NCBI GenBank assembly: GCA_023957575.1
Contig: JAMLGU010000003.1
Span: 1-64,000 of the forward strand
Source: Chitinophagaceae bacterium
Lineage (GTDB): Bacteria > Bacteroidota > Bacteroidia > Chitinophagales > Chitinophagaceae
Reading direction: 5' to 3'
Length of the DNA stretch: 64,000 nt
Below the pieces are notes generated by a model. The model ran no database searches. It saw only the letters and a program-made list of their open reading frames with translations, and was not told where the DNA came from. Shown in pieces: positions 1-10,148 of the stretch (positions are counted from its first letter, which is position 1; each line of letters begins with the position of its first letter). The position numbers and the translations under genes are program-made.

Positions 1-921
1 GGTAATAAAAATATAAGGATTTCGAATTTTATTCAAGACTTTTAATGAATTCGAATCACCTGAATTTGCCAACTGATTAAGCAACTTTGGGAAAAGTAAA
101 AAAGAGATTGAATCGAAAAGCAAAAGTATCGCATTCGCAATAGTAAAAGAAAATGTAAACAGCCCAAACTCTTCAACTGAATATTTATTACTTATAAATG
201 ATCTAGTACTAATCAATATCAAATAAAATGAGGTATTGTATAGAAATAGTGAGATAGCCCTTTTTTGTATTATCGCCAGAATCCCTTTATCAAACCTAAA
301 TGATAATCGTATAGGACTAGCAAGGGTAAAAATAAAAATAGATATTATGAATGCAACAATATTGCAGCCAACCAAAGTCGGAATCAGTTGTTCTTCCTTA
401 ACTAAAAATAATGCTAAAAATACTAGTACTGGAAATATAGCTTGACTAAATGAAATCTCCCTAAAATGACCAAACACTCTAAATAGGTTAGAAAAGATAG
501 AGATGAAGTTATTCAAAATTGCAATCATACAAACAGCCAATGCATAAGCTCCAAAATTATACTGCCTCCCAATTACCCAATTAGTCGAAGTAAATAAAAA
601 ATAAACAATAAGAATAAGCCCCCCTAAAATTGCGGTTAAAAAAACCGTATTATTAAATACTTTCGTCACATAATCCACATCGTTTTTACGAACTGCGATC
701 ATTGCATTTAAGGCATGAGGTATTCCCATATTAAACTGTCCGAAATATTGAATCACAAGGTTTATAAACCCCCAAATGCCTAAATAGTATGGACCCAATA
801 TCTTGGCAATTAGAAGCGAATTAATAAACTGAATTATATATACAAAGTACCTTGTAACAACAAAATGAAAAATTTTATTTGAAAAACCTTTTCTCAGATA
901 TAATGCTATTGAATTTGCCAT
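1..921 (-). CDS. Polysaccharide flippase (Wzx/MATE-like), partial at window edge
   Basis: The reading frame is open from an ATG at 921 to the first base of the window, giving 307 residues without a stop, so the C-terminus is missing. The translation begins MANSIALYLRKGFSNKIF and then shows repeated hydrophobic segments separated by short charged loops, as expected for the N-terminal half of an oligosaccharide flippase that moves undecaprenyl-linked repeat units across the inner membrane. It is the most distal gene visible in the minus-strand polysaccharide locus, 221 bp beyond the phosphatase gene. The segment is very AT-rich. The family is assigned by hydrophobic pattern and context; an O-antigen polymerase is less likely because of the start motif and helix spacing. 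Confidence 0.75.
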   Translation of the reverse strand, partial: MANSIALYLRKGFSNKIFHFVVTRYFVYIIQFINSLLIAKILGPYYLGIWGFINLVIQYFGQFNMGIPHALNAMIAVRKNDVDYVTKVFNNTVFLTAILGGLILIVYFLFTSTNWVIGRQYNFGAYALAVCMIAILNNFISIFSNLFRVFGHFREISFSQAIFPVLVFLALFLVKEEQLIPTLVGCNIVAFIISIFIFTLASPIRLSFRFDKGILAIIQKRAISLFLYNTSFYLILISTRSFISNKYSVEEFGLFTFSFTIANAILLLFDSISFLLFPKLLNQLANSGDSNSLKVLNKIRNPYIFIT

Positions 922-1012
922 TGGATTAAAAAAAATTCGAAATTAACTACAGGTTATTACAAGTTAAAATCACCATACGTTGATTTGTGGAATACCTATC
1001 CACTTATCTCAA

Positions 1013-1078
1013 ACAACCAAAAGTGGTTGTAATTGCATCAATGCTATTTTAAGCTTTTACAAAACCACTCTTGGTTTT
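1013..1078. terminator. Two related hairpins between polysaccharide genes
   Basis: Two perfect 7-bp stems lie 48 bp apart: ACAACCA/TGGTTGT (1013-1030) and AAAACCA/TGGTTTT (1061-1078), each with a 4-nt loop and sharing the core AACCA-N4-TGGTT. Neither has a long T tract, so they may be weak terminators, processing sites or protein targets in the 221-bp gap before the flippase gene. Nothing else was seen in the gap. Confidence 0.35.
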
Positions 1079-1142
1079 TACTTCAGTTTTAAAAACATTA
1101 CAATGATTGACGATAATTGTAGCACAACTTTGTATTCATCAA

Positions 1143-2682
<1,540 letters not shown>

Positions 2683-2684
2683 TT

Positions 2685-3431
2685 TTATTTTATATTTAAT
2701 GTTATTGATTTTTTCATTTCGCTTAATAAAGTCTCCTGTTTTACTAAATAAGTACACAATTCCATAAGCCCTGCATCTTTTAGTTCAATATTGGACATAA
2801 TATTTTTAGCAATTTCATAATCGTCTGGTGTATCCACAGTCAATCTAATACTATCAAACATAGAATAGTCTTCTAATAATGGAAGTAACTCTATTTTAAA
2901 CATTTCAGAGTTGCTATATACACCTATTGTAACGTGTTCCTTATAGGTAGGTATTAATTCAAATTGAGAATATATTCTGCAAAGAGCATCCAGTGAAACA
3001 ATCTCTGCAAATACCCCAAAATGAGATAGAATTGTTGGTTTATTGTTGAATTGATACGAAACATAGTCCACATTTTGCATTTTTTCAAAAGCTGAAACAA
3101 GCTCCTTTAGATATGCTACGTCCAAAAATGGATTATCAGAGCAGACTCTTACTATGTGTGTTAATCCAAATCTTGAAGCCGCTCCTATAAACCGATTAAG
3201 TACATCATTCTCGCTACCCCTATAGTATAATATCCTTTTTGATTCTAACAAATCCACTAATGGATCATCATTCGAATTTGTAGTCGTTGCTACAACTATG
3301 GGTATATTTAATAATGAACATCTATCATAGATGTGTTCAATAATGGTCTTCTCTCCAAGAGGTAGTAAAACCTTACTTGGTAATCTTGTTGAACCAAGAC
3401 GAGCTTGAATTATTACACCAATTTTTTTCAT
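2685..3431 (-). CDS. SpsF-like cytidylyltransferase (CMP-nonulosonate synthetase)
   Basis: A 248-residue nucleotidyltransferase of the SpsF/NeuA fold. The N-terminal nucleotide-binding signature IIQARLGSTRLPSKVL spans residues 7-22, and residues around VRVCSDNPFLD provide the metal-binding acidic residue. It likely activates the nonulosonic acid made by the next gene as its CMP derivative. The synthase ATG follows its stop by two bases and the phosphatase follows that, making a compact three-gene cassette. Members of this family are often annotated only as glycosyltransferase or spore-coat protein SpsF, so the donor substrate is inferred from context. Confidence 0.82.
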   Translation of the reverse strand: MKKIGVIIQARLGSTRLPSKVLLPLGEKTIIEHIYDRCSLLNIPIVVATTTNSNDDPLVDLLESKRILYYRGSENDVLNRFIGAASRFGLTHIVRVCSDNPFLDVAYLKELVSAFEKMQNVDYVSYQFNNKPTILSHFGVFAEIVSLDALCRIYSQFELIPTYKEHVTIGVYSNSEMFKIELLPLLEDYSMFDSIRLTVDTPDDYEIAKNIMSNIELKDAGLMELCTYLVKQETLLSEMKKSITLNIK

Positions 3432-3609
3432 CTAGAATTTAATAATTTATCAAATGATTTTCTTTTTCTCTTCATCAGTAGCAATAATTAATATTAGTAT
3501 CAAAAAAATAAGTAAAATATTTACGTAGAGTTGTATTTTGTTTGAACTTCATTTCGAATCACATTTTTGCAATGCTAGTCAATCTTAAAATATAATATTC
3601 ATCTTAATA

Positions 3610-4596
3610 CTATATAGTGGCGTTCTTACTTATAACAATCGAATGTTCCAAAAAATCCTGATATGCTTTTTCAATACCTTCTTTTAGTTCTGTTTTATGT
3701 TTCCATCCTAAGGCATGGAGTTTGCTTACATCCATCAGCTTGCGGGGGGTGCCATCGGGGCGGGTAGTATCAAACTGTATGGTGCCGGTAAAGCCTACTA
3801 CTTCTTTTACCAATTGGGCTAATTCCAAAATACTGAGGTCGGTACCGGTACCAATGTTTACTAATTCTCTGCCATTATAATGTTGCATCAAAAACAAACA
3901 GGCATCGGCCAGATCATCGGCATACAAAAACTCACGGCAGGGTGTGCCGGTACCCCATAGTTCGACAGGCTCACTATGGGAAGTCGGCTCACTATGGGCG
4001 GTCTGTTCCATTTTTATTTTTGCCTCATGAAACTTGCGTATCATGGCCGGTAGTACATGGCTGTTTTCGGGATGGTAATTATCACCAATGCCATACAAAT
4101 TAGTGGGCATTACGCTGATGAAATTATCGCCATACTGATCGCGATAGGCTTCGCACAATTTGATGCCGGCTATCTTGGCTATGGCATAAGGCTCATTGGT
4201 AGGTTCCAGCAAACCGGTAAGCAGGTACGCTTCTTTTAAGGGTTGTGGCGCCAGCTTGGGATAAATACAACTGCTGCCTAAAAACAGTAATTTTTTTACT
4301 CCTGCTTCGTGGGCTGCATGAATAATGTTGGCCTCTATCATCAGGTTCTCGTAAATGAACTGTGCCCGGTAAGTATTGTTTGCCACAATGCCGCCTACTT
4401 TGGCAGCCGCCAGAAAAACATACTCGGGTTTTTCGGTGGCAAAAAAATCATTTACCGCTTGTTGATTGCGCAGGTCCAGCTCGCTGCTGCTGCGCAATAC
4501 CAAGTTGTGATACCCCTTGTTTTCTAAAGCTCTTTTGATGGCGCTGCCTACCATACCTCTATGGCCGGCAATATATATTTTTGAGGATTGCTCCAT
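3610..4596 (-). CDS. fcl: GDP-L-fucose synthase
   Basis: A 328-residue epimerase/reductase of the extended SDR family that converts GDP-4-keto-6-deoxymannose to GDP-L-fucose with NADPH. The Rossmann motif GHRGMVG is at residues 11-17, followed by the SSCIYPK serine region and a YAIAK catalytic Y-x3-K. The ATG at 4596 lies 5 bp after the gmd stop and gives the standard N-terminus; the frame opens further upstream but would overlap gmd. An unusual stretch, [13 protein letters not shown], precedes the conserved [13 protein letters not shown] segment. Its DNA (about 3961-4010) is a duplicated GGCTCACTATGGG block headed by TTCGACAGGCTCAC, which matches the tandem repeat at 5753. It looks like repeat-derived coding sequence in a surface loop. 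Confidence 0.95.
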   Translation of the reverse strand: MEQSSKIYIAGHRGMVGSAIKRALENKGYHNLVLRSSSELDLRNQQAVNDFFATEKPEYVFLAAAKVGGIVANNTYRAQFIYENLMIEANIIHAAHEAGVKKLLFLGSSCIYPKLAPQPLKEAYLLTGLLEPTNEPYAIAKIAGIKLCEAYRDQYGDNFISVMPTNLYGIGDNYHPENSHVLPAMIRKFHEAKIKMEQTAHSEPTSHSEPVELWGTGTPCREFLYADDLADACLFLMQHYNGRELVNIGTGTDLSILELAQLVKEVVGFTGTIQFDTTRPDGTPRKLMDVSKLHALGWKHKTELKEGIEKAYQDFLEHSIVISKNATI

Positions 4597-4601
4597 ATTG
4601 T

Positions 4602-5714
4602 TTATTCGTAATAGTTTAAAATATCGTATCCGCTTTCTTTTAAAGTCTGTTCCTTCTGCATCAGATGGATATCGCTTTCCATCATATCTTTTACCAAATC
4701 TTCCAAAGAACATTGAGGTTCCCAACCCAATTTATTTTTTGCTTTGGATGCATCACCTATCAATAAGTCCACTTCTGTTGGGCGGAAATATTTGGGATCT
4801 ACTGCCAATACTTCTTTACCTATTTCAATTTGAAAATCGGGATGATTGCAAGCCTTTACAACTGCTTTTTCGTTTACGCCTTCGCCCACAAATTCCAGTT
4901 CAATACCCACTTCGCCAAAAGCCATTCTTACAAAATCCCTTACCGGTGTGGTTTTACCGGTGGCAATTACCCAATCTTCCGGTTCATCTGCCTGTAAAAT
5001 CATCCACATCATGCGCACGTAATCCTTGGCATGTCCCCAATCGCGCTTGGCATCTAAATTTCCGAGGTACAACTTATCCTGTAAGCCCATGGCTATTCTG
5101 GCAGCAGCACGGGTAATTTTGCGGGTAACAAAAGTTTCGCCACGCAAAGGAGATTCGTGATTGAACAGGATACCGTTGCAGGCATACATACCATAAGCTT
5201 CACGGTAATTGACCGTAATCCAATAGGCATACATTTTGGCTACTGCATAAGGGCTCCGTGGGTAGAAAGGTGTTTTTTCTGTTTGTGGCACTTCCTGCAC
5301 TTTACCGTACAGCTCCGAAGTAGAAGCCTGGTAAATACGGGTTTTCTTTTCCATGCCTAACAAACGAATGGCTTCCAAAAGGCGCAGCGTACCCAATCCA
5401 TCGGCATTGCCTGTATATTCGGGCATTTCAAAAGAAACATGTACGTGACTCATAGCTGCCAGGTTGTATATTTCATCGGGCTGAATTTCCTGTATCAAAC
5501 GAATCAGGTTGGTACTGTCCGTCATATCGCCATAATGCAGAAAAAAGTTTCTGTTTTCAACATGAGGGTCCTGATAAAGATGGTCTATTCTATCGGTATT
5601 AAAAAGAGAAGACCTCCTTTTTACACCATGTACCTGATATCCTTTTTTTAATAGTAGTTCACTTAGGTAGGCGCCGTCCTGGCCGGTAACGCCTGTTATT
5701 AATGCTACTTTCAT
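4602..5714 (-). CDS. gmd: GDP-mannose 4,6-dehydratase
   Basis: A 370-residue SDR enzyme that converts GDP-D-mannose to GDP-4-keto-6-deoxy-D-mannose, the first step toward GDP-L-fucose. The start is [12 protein letters not shown] (NADP-binding G-x2-G-x2-G). [15 protein letters not shown] and [11 protein letters not shown] carry the catalytic T/E and Y-x3-K residues. Length and motifs are typical of bacterial Gmd. It is directly followed by fcl, five bases apart, so both steps of GDP-fucose supply are co-transcribed within the polysaccharide locus. Confidence 0.97.
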   Translation of the reverse strand: MKVALITGVTGQDGAYLSELLLKKGYQVHGVKRRSSLFNTDRIDHLYQDPHVENRNFFLHYGDMTDSTNLIRLIQEIQPDEIYNLAAMSHVHVSFEMPEYTGNADGLGTLRLLEAIRLLGMEKKTRIYQASTSELYGKVQEVPQTEKTPFYPRSPYAVAKMYAYWITVNYREAYGMYACNGILFNHESPLRGETFVTRKITRAAARIAMGLQDKLYLGNLDAKRDWGHAKDYVRMMWMILQADEPEDWVIATGKTTPVRDFVRMAFGEVGIELEFVGEGVNEKAVVKACNHPDFQIEIGKEVLAVDPKYFRPTEVDLLIGDASKAKNKLGWEPQCSLEDLVKDMMESDIHLMQKEQTLKESGYDILNYYE

Positions 5715-5752
5715 TGTTTGATTATTATAGTTTTTATTTGATTAATGGTGGG

Positions 5753-5850
5753 CCTTCGACAGGCTCAGTCCGACGTCCTTCGACAGGCTCAGTCCGACGT
5801 CCTTCGACAGTCTCAGTCCGACGTCCTTCGACAGTCTCAGGATGACCTTT
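5753..5850. repeat. 24-bp tandem repeat, three full units plus degenerate copies
   Basis: Units of 24 bp begin with CCTTCGACAGGCTCAG and end with TCCGACGT at 5753, 5777 and 5801 (the third has one change, CAGTCTCAG). A partial unit at 5825 and a decayed one from 5847 follow. The core TTCGACAGGCTCA recurs inside the fcl coding sequence at 3961. Any open frame across this stretch (for example the minus-strand frame repeating LSKDVG) is a product of the repeat and not a gene. Confidence 0.9.
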
Positions 5851-5863
5851 GACAGGGTCAGTA

Positions 5864-5892
5864 TGTCATGTTGAGCTTGTCGAAACATGACA
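5864..5892. repeat. Palindromic repeat with 9-bp arms
   Basis: Arms TGTCATGTT and AACATGACA enclose the 11-nt loop GAGCTTGTCGA. The loop plus adjacent bases (TTGAGCTTGTCGAA) is the inverted form of the TTCGACAGGCTCA core found in the tandem array just upstream. This resembles a REP-type dispersed element. Confidence 0.7.
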
Positions 5893-5899
5893 TGCCTTG

Positions 5900-5948
5900 T
5901 CCCCCTAAGCTTGCCTAAGGGGGGCAAACTCCACGGCTTCGCCGTTGT
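5900..5948. repeat. Imperfect palindrome and short hairpin before gmd
   Basis: CCCCCTAAGC and GCCTAAGGGGGG form an imperfect palindrome at 5901-5924. A perfect 5-bp hairpin ACGGC-TTC-GCCGT follows at 5933-5945. With the two repeats at 5753-5892 they fill the 285-bp gap between the antiterminator gene and gmd. No gene is seen here. Confidence 0.5.
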
Positions 5949-5999
5949 CAGTAACAGTTGCCTGTTGCTGAATATATTTTCTGCGTATGTAATTCGGTA

Positions 6000-6551
6000 T
6001 TAAGCCGAAATTTTCTTTACTGTTGTTTTGTCTATCGCCACTGTAGCAAAGCAGCCCAATCCGCCAATAGAGAGTTTTAATTTCTGGTTGTCTCCGTCTT
6101 GCAGCAGTATGCCCCGCATCCCTGCAAAATGCCCTTCCAAAATTTCCACTTCATCACCTGCGCCGAGGTTTACACCCTCTTGTACTGTTACGGGTTTGGA
6201 AGAACTGCATAACAAACGAATACGATGCACTTCTTCTTCTGTCAGCGTACCTATCTCGCCACCGATAAACAGGTATTTGATCAGGCCTCCTGCTTCAAAA
6301 ACCTTGCTGCGCAAATGATTTTGGGTTTTAACAAAAATGTAATGATTAAACAAAGGAATTTCCACCCATTTGCGGCGGTCGTGCCATTGCCGTAGTTGTT
6401 TCTGCATTGGCAGAAAATGGCAGATACCCATTTCGGTAAACCTTTTGCTTACCTGCTTCTCTGCTCTTGGTTTTGTAATCAGTACATACCATTTGCTGCT
6501 GTCTTTTGTTGCCCTATACACCGAGCTGTTCTGTTTTTCGGGCGCTGTCAT
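6000..6551 (-). CDS. NusG-like (UpxY/RfaH-type) transcription antiterminator
   Basis: A 183-residue NusG paralogue. Residues from about 20 to 120 form the NGN domain (WYVLITKPRAEKQVSKRF, then PLFNHYIFVKT). The C-terminal 55 residues form a KOW domain (LGAGDEVEILEGHFAGMRG). Specialised NusG paralogues of this size in Bacteroidota polysaccharide loci (UpxY) keep RNA polymerase elongating through the long operon. Its ATG abuts the wzc stop with no gap, so it is made from the same transcript it probably controls. The folded leader at 14021-14102 is a candidate target. Confidence 0.88.
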   Translation of the reverse strand: MTAPEKQNSSVYRATKDSSKWYVLITKPRAEKQVSKRFTEMGICHFLPMQKQLRQWHDRRKWVEIPLFNHYIFVKTQNHLRSKVFEAGGLIKYLFIGGEIGTLTEEEVHRIRLLCSSSKPVTVQEGVNLGAGDEVEILEGHFAGMRGILLQDGDNQKLKLSIGGLGCFATVAIDKTTVKKISA

Positions 6552-8963
6552 TTATTTTGTTTTATGTGCCAGTCTTTTTAAGAAACTTTTTTTTTGCTCA
6601 ACGGGCAGGTAATCTCCATAACCGTATCCATAACCATAACCATACCCATACCCATAATAACTGCCGCCATACCGCTTGGGTTTGATGTCATTGACCACCA
6701 GATTTACTCTTGGTAGTTTTTCATCTTTGGTCAGGTTTTGAATCATGTCAATATGTTCTTTTAGCGTATAGTCTAACCTTACCAGAAAGAGAGTGGCATC
6801 GGCATATTTGCCTAATAGTTGTGCATCCGATACAATATTGGGGGTAGTGTCAATCACAATAAAATCAAAATTTGTTCTCAGATAAGTGAATAAGGCTTCG
6901 GTGCGCTCGTGTAAAATCAACTCTGAGGGATTGGGCGGAATAGCGCCGGCGGGTATTACAAACAGATTTTCGTTGATACCCGAAGGTATAATAATATCTT
7001 CAATTTCGCATTTACCGATGACGTATTGGGTGAATCCTTTTGTAGCGCTAATATCAAGTCCCTTCATTACTTTTGGTTTTCGAAGGTCAAGTTCCATCAA
7101 CACTACTTTCTTATTGGTAAGTGCAAACACAGTGGCCAGGTTGGATGAAATGAAGGTTTTTCCCTCGCCACTGACAGTGCTGGTAACCATAATCACTTTT
7201 TGTTCTTTCTGGGTAAACAAAAACTGAATATTGGCTCTCAGTACTCTTAATTGTTCGGCTACCAAGCTTCTGGACTGATGAGATACCACAATCAGTTCCG
7301 ATTCGTTTTTATGTCCTATTTCACCAATTACAGGAAGGCTGGTTTTAGCCTCAAGGTCTGCTCGGGTACGGATTTTATTATTGAATAAATGTATGATTTT
7401 GTCAATGCCAAATGGAGCAAGCAGACCTAAAATCAAGGCGCCAAATAAAATCAAATCTCTTTTGGGGCTTACGGGTGTATAGTCGGCCCGGGCCGGAGCA
7501 ATCACTCTAGAGTTGGACAAGGTGGATGACTTGGCGATCAGCGATTCTTCTCTTTTTTGCAATAGAAACAGATATAGCTCCCGTTTGATATTTTGTTGGC
7601 GTGTAAAGTCGCCAAAAGTGCGCTCAATGGCAGGTACTTCTCGCATCACACCGGTTAGCGATGCATTTTGCTGCTTCATTTTGCTGATACCTGTTGAGAG
7701 AGATAGTTTAATGGATTCCAGCCCTGAAAAAATACTTTTTTGCAGTCCGCCGAGTTGTTCATCAATGTTCTGAATTACCGGATTGTCATTTGTGGCGCTT
7801 AGTTGCAAACGTTCTTTTTGAGTAAGCAGACGGTTGTAGTTGTCTATGGCTGCCGCTATGCTGGGGTTGTTTACAACCAGCGATGCGGGAATCACTCTGG
7901 GGTTGCTTCTGTTGGCCACCAGGTAATCCATCATTGAGTTGACCATGCTCAGTTGCACCAGTTGTGCGTTGAGTTCCTGATCCTGCTTGCCCATGTTATC
8001 AATAAGGGCCTGCGACTGCATGGGCAGGTCGGTGAGCCGGTTTTGCTGTTTAAAACCCTGAATTTTTATTTCAATTGAATCCAGCTCTTTACCTACAACA
8101 GATAATCGTTCATTAATGAAAGTAAGTGTACTGTCGTTAAGCTGGTTATTGTCATCTACCGTAGATGCCTGATATGCGGATATCAGTGCATTGAGCATAT
8201 CTGTTCCCTGACGGGGTAGGGTAGTGCGCAATTGAAGGTTGATGATGCTGGTCTGTTTATTGGGGATTTCGGTTGTAAGAGCGTTGGCATAATTATTGGC
8301 GGCTGCACCAATAGGTTGTACTGTAAAATAAAAACTTTTTTCTGATTCAGAATGTTTTGTAAGATCGTTGGGTTGTAATATAAGATGGCCAAAAGGCATT
8401 AACAGAGGAGTACCCCAGTTGCCTTTCCATGTCTGGTTTTCAGAAGTGATGTTGTAACCCGAATTATCCCATGTCAAAGTGTAATTGAGGTCATCCTTTT
8501 GTTTTTTGCTGAGGCGGCTCAGGTCAAAATTGGTAATGGTCGCTTTAAAAGGCAAATCGTCTTTATAAACCGGCTGTTTGCGTATTTTTTCATGGGTAAA
8601 AAACTGTAGATAGAGTTGCAGGTCGGTTACCACTTCTTCTATCAGAGGGTAGCTTGTAATAACCATTTGTTCATTATTCACATTGCTGGCGCCATTGAGC
8701 AAGCCCAGGTCTTGCAGCGAGTTGAGCATATTTCCTTTTCCCGAACCTTTTTTTTCACTATCCTGAATGAGCACAGCGGCCTTTACATTATAAACCGGGT
8801 TAGCTTTGTAAAGGTATAAAAGCGCTAACCCTGTCATGATGAGGGCACCCAAAAGACTTAATGGCCAATAGGCTTTTATTTTTTGAAGTACTTTGGCAAA
8901 GTCAATCCCTTTGCTGTTTTCTTCTTCCCAAATATCCCATGATTCATCTCTGGTTGCTTTCAT
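6552..8963 (-). CDS. wzc: Wzc-like polysaccharide co-polymerase and tyrosine autokinase
   Basis: An 803-residue inner-membrane protein. There is an N-terminal Wzz-type transmembrane segment (about residues 30-52), a long periplasmic coiled-coil region, a second transmembrane segment near residue 500 (LILFGALILGLLAPFG) and a cytoplasmic BY-kinase domain. The kinase has Walker A SGEGKT, Walker A' LMELDLRKPK and Walker B FIVIDTTP. The C-terminus is a tyrosine cluster built of seven Tyr-Gly pairs, the expected autophosphorylation tail. It works with the Wza exporter encoded 174 bp upstream to control chain length and export. The Tyr-Gly tail is encoded by a hexanucleotide repeat that could change length without frameshift. 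Confidence 0.95.
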   Translation of the reverse strand: MKATRDESWDIWEEENSKGIDFAKVLQKIKAYWPLSLLGALIMTGLALLYLYKANPVYNVKAAVLIQDSEKKGSGKGNMLNSLQDLGLLNGASNVNNEQMVITSYPLIEEVVTDLQLYLQFFTHEKIRKQPVYKDDLPFKATITNFDLSRLSKKQKDDLNYTLTWDNSGYNITSENQTWKGNWGTPLLMPFGHLILQPNDLTKHSESEKSFYFTVQPIGAAANNYANALTTEIPNKQTSIINLQLRTTLPRQGTDMLNALISAYQASTVDDNNQLNDSTLTFINERLSVVGKELDSIEIKIQGFKQQNRLTDLPMQSQALIDNMGKQDQELNAQLVQLSMVNSMMDYLVANRSNPRVIPASLVVNNPSIAAAIDNYNRLLTQKERLQLSATNDNPVIQNIDEQLGGLQKSIFSGLESIKLSLSTGISKMKQQNASLTGVMREVPAIERTFGDFTRQQNIKRELYLFLLQKREESLIAKSSTLSNSRVIAPARADYTPVSPKRDLILFGALILGLLAPFGIDKIIHLFNNKIRTRADLEAKTSLPVIGEIGHKNESELIVVSHQSRSLVAEQLRVLRANIQFLFTQKEQKVIMVTSTVSGEGKTFISSNLATVFALTNKKVVLMELDLRKPKVMKGLDISATKGFTQYVIGKCEIEDIIIPSGINENLFVIPAGAIPPNPSELILHERTEALFTYLRTNFDFIVIDTTPNIVSDAQLLGKYADATLFLVRLDYTLKEHIDMIQNLTKDEKLPRVNLVVNDIKPKRYGGSYYGYGYGYGYGYGYGDYLPVEQKKSFLKRLAHKTK
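6615..6659 (-). repeat. In-frame hexanucleotide repeat (TATGGN) in the wzc tail
   Basis: Read on the minus strand, about seven TAT/TAC-GGN hexamers run in a row and encode Tyr-Gly repeats at the end of the tyrosine kinase. The third-base differences (GGG, GGT, GGA) show that the array is partly diverged. Confidence 0.85.
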
Positions 8964-9137
8964 ATTAATTTCTTTTAAATTTTATTTATCGGTTTAGGCA
9001 TCAGAAAGTGTTCTGTGTAAATATTACTATCTGTAAAAATCAATTACGTCTTTAATGCTATTTGAAATTATTTAGCCGGGCTATTAATTACTGTATAAAT
9101 TTCTTCTTTTTTATTTTCTAAAATCTTTTGGTTGATT

Positions 9138-9968
9138 TTAAAAATTGATTCGCGAAATCAGGGTGATGAGTACTGCCAGCGCCGAACCGATGATGGCATA
9201 GTTGCGGGTGGCGGCCATATCGGTTGCTGCGGCTTTTCCTTTACCGGGCTCTACGTAAAGGACATCTCCTTGTTTCAGATAGTAAAACGGCGAACGCATC
9301 ATATTTATATCATTCAGGTTCAACCTTGCTATCTTTTTATTTTTTTCGCCATCCTGTCTGATGACCATCAGGTTTTCTCTTTTGCCATAAATGGTGAGGT
9401 CGCCCGAAAGACCCAGTGCGTCTAATACAGAAATCCTTTCCCCATCCACATTATAGGTGCCCGGTTTGGCTACCTCGCCCAATACCGTAACTCTGAAATT
9501 GGCTAATCGCACATTTACGGTAGGGTTTTTATAATACACAGAGGCTTTTTGGAAAATTTTATCTCTGGCCTCGGCAGTAGTAAGGCCGCCCACATTTATC
9601 TGACCTAACAGTGGCAGTTCTATGTTGCCATCTTTATTAATCAGGTACCCATCAGGAGCTTTTGCGCCTGCCGATTGCAAGCCCGTAACAGGCGAAGCGC
9701 TATTGATAAGATTGCCTGAAGCGGTAATATTGGCTGCGTCATTTGCCTCGGGGTCAAGCGTGGTAATAGACACCTTCAGGATATCATCGGGCAGAAGTCT
9801 GATTTCGGTATATTCCGAAACGGGGATAATTTCTCCTTTGTTATAAACGGATGCGGTAGTGTCAACGTTTTTGAAATAGCTAATATTTTTATAGCCGGAG
9901 CAGGAACAAATTGTAGAACTTATTAAAACAAGTAATACAAAAATTTTGATGAGCTTTAGATTTTTCAT
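9138..9968 (-). CDS. wza: Wza-like polysaccharide export lipoprotein
   Basis: A 276-residue outer-membrane polysaccharide exporter. A lipoprotein signal (KIFVLLVLISSTICSC, cysteine at 21 or 23) is followed by the Poly_export domain (YTEIRLLPDDILKVSI) and a SLBB domain (FRVTVLGEVAKPGTYNVDGE). A hydrophobic C-terminal segment (YAIIGSALAVLITLI) is typical of the Bacteroidota form. It should form the channel partner of Wzc, encoded next. A terminator lies between it and the lipoprotein gene upstream, so it may have its own promoter or depend on antitermination. Confidence 0.93.
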   Translation of the reverse strand: MKNLKLIKIFVLLVLISSTICSCSGYKNISYFKNVDTTASVYNKGEIIPVSEYTEIRLLPDDILKVSITTLDPEANDAANITASGNLINSASPVTGLQSAGAKAPDGYLINKDGNIELPLLGQINVGGLTTAEARDKIFQKASVYYKNPTVNVRLANFRVTVLGEVAKPGTYNVDGERISVLDALGLSGDLTIYGKRENLMVIRQDGEKNKKIARLNLNDINMMRSPFYYLKQGDVLYVEPGKGKAAATDMAATRNYAIIGSALAVLITLISRINF

Positions 9969-10054
9969 AAATAGTTTAGAGGGTATTTGTTTTATAAACG
10001 CCGCAAAGGTGCATGTTTTTGCTTATAAAAACAAGGCCAAAAATTTCATTTTAG

Positions 10055-10100
10055 ATATAAAAAAATAATTATAGGTAAGTTGTTGAAACTCACCTATAAT
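10055..10100 (-). terminator. Rho-independent terminator upstream of wza
   Basis: On the minus strand a 14-bp stem (ATTATAGGTGAGTT against AACTTACCTATAAT, one mismatch) with a 5-nt loop is followed by TATTTTTTTATAT. It lies just after the 10149-11801 gene and inside the polysaccharide cluster, so transcription into wza needs read-through or a new start. Confidence 0.8.
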
Positions 10101-10148
10101 TGAAATACTAACGAATGTTTATTTTTTTTATTATGATTAATATCAGAT

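Noticed and set aside
236..445. Plus-strand frame of 69 codons
   Set aside because: It lies wholly inside the coding sequence of the flippase on the minus strand, which has the better protein features.
5742..5927. Open frame of 61 codons with repeated LSKDVG
   Set aside because: It is the translation of the 24-bp tandem repeat; there is no start context and no family resemblance.
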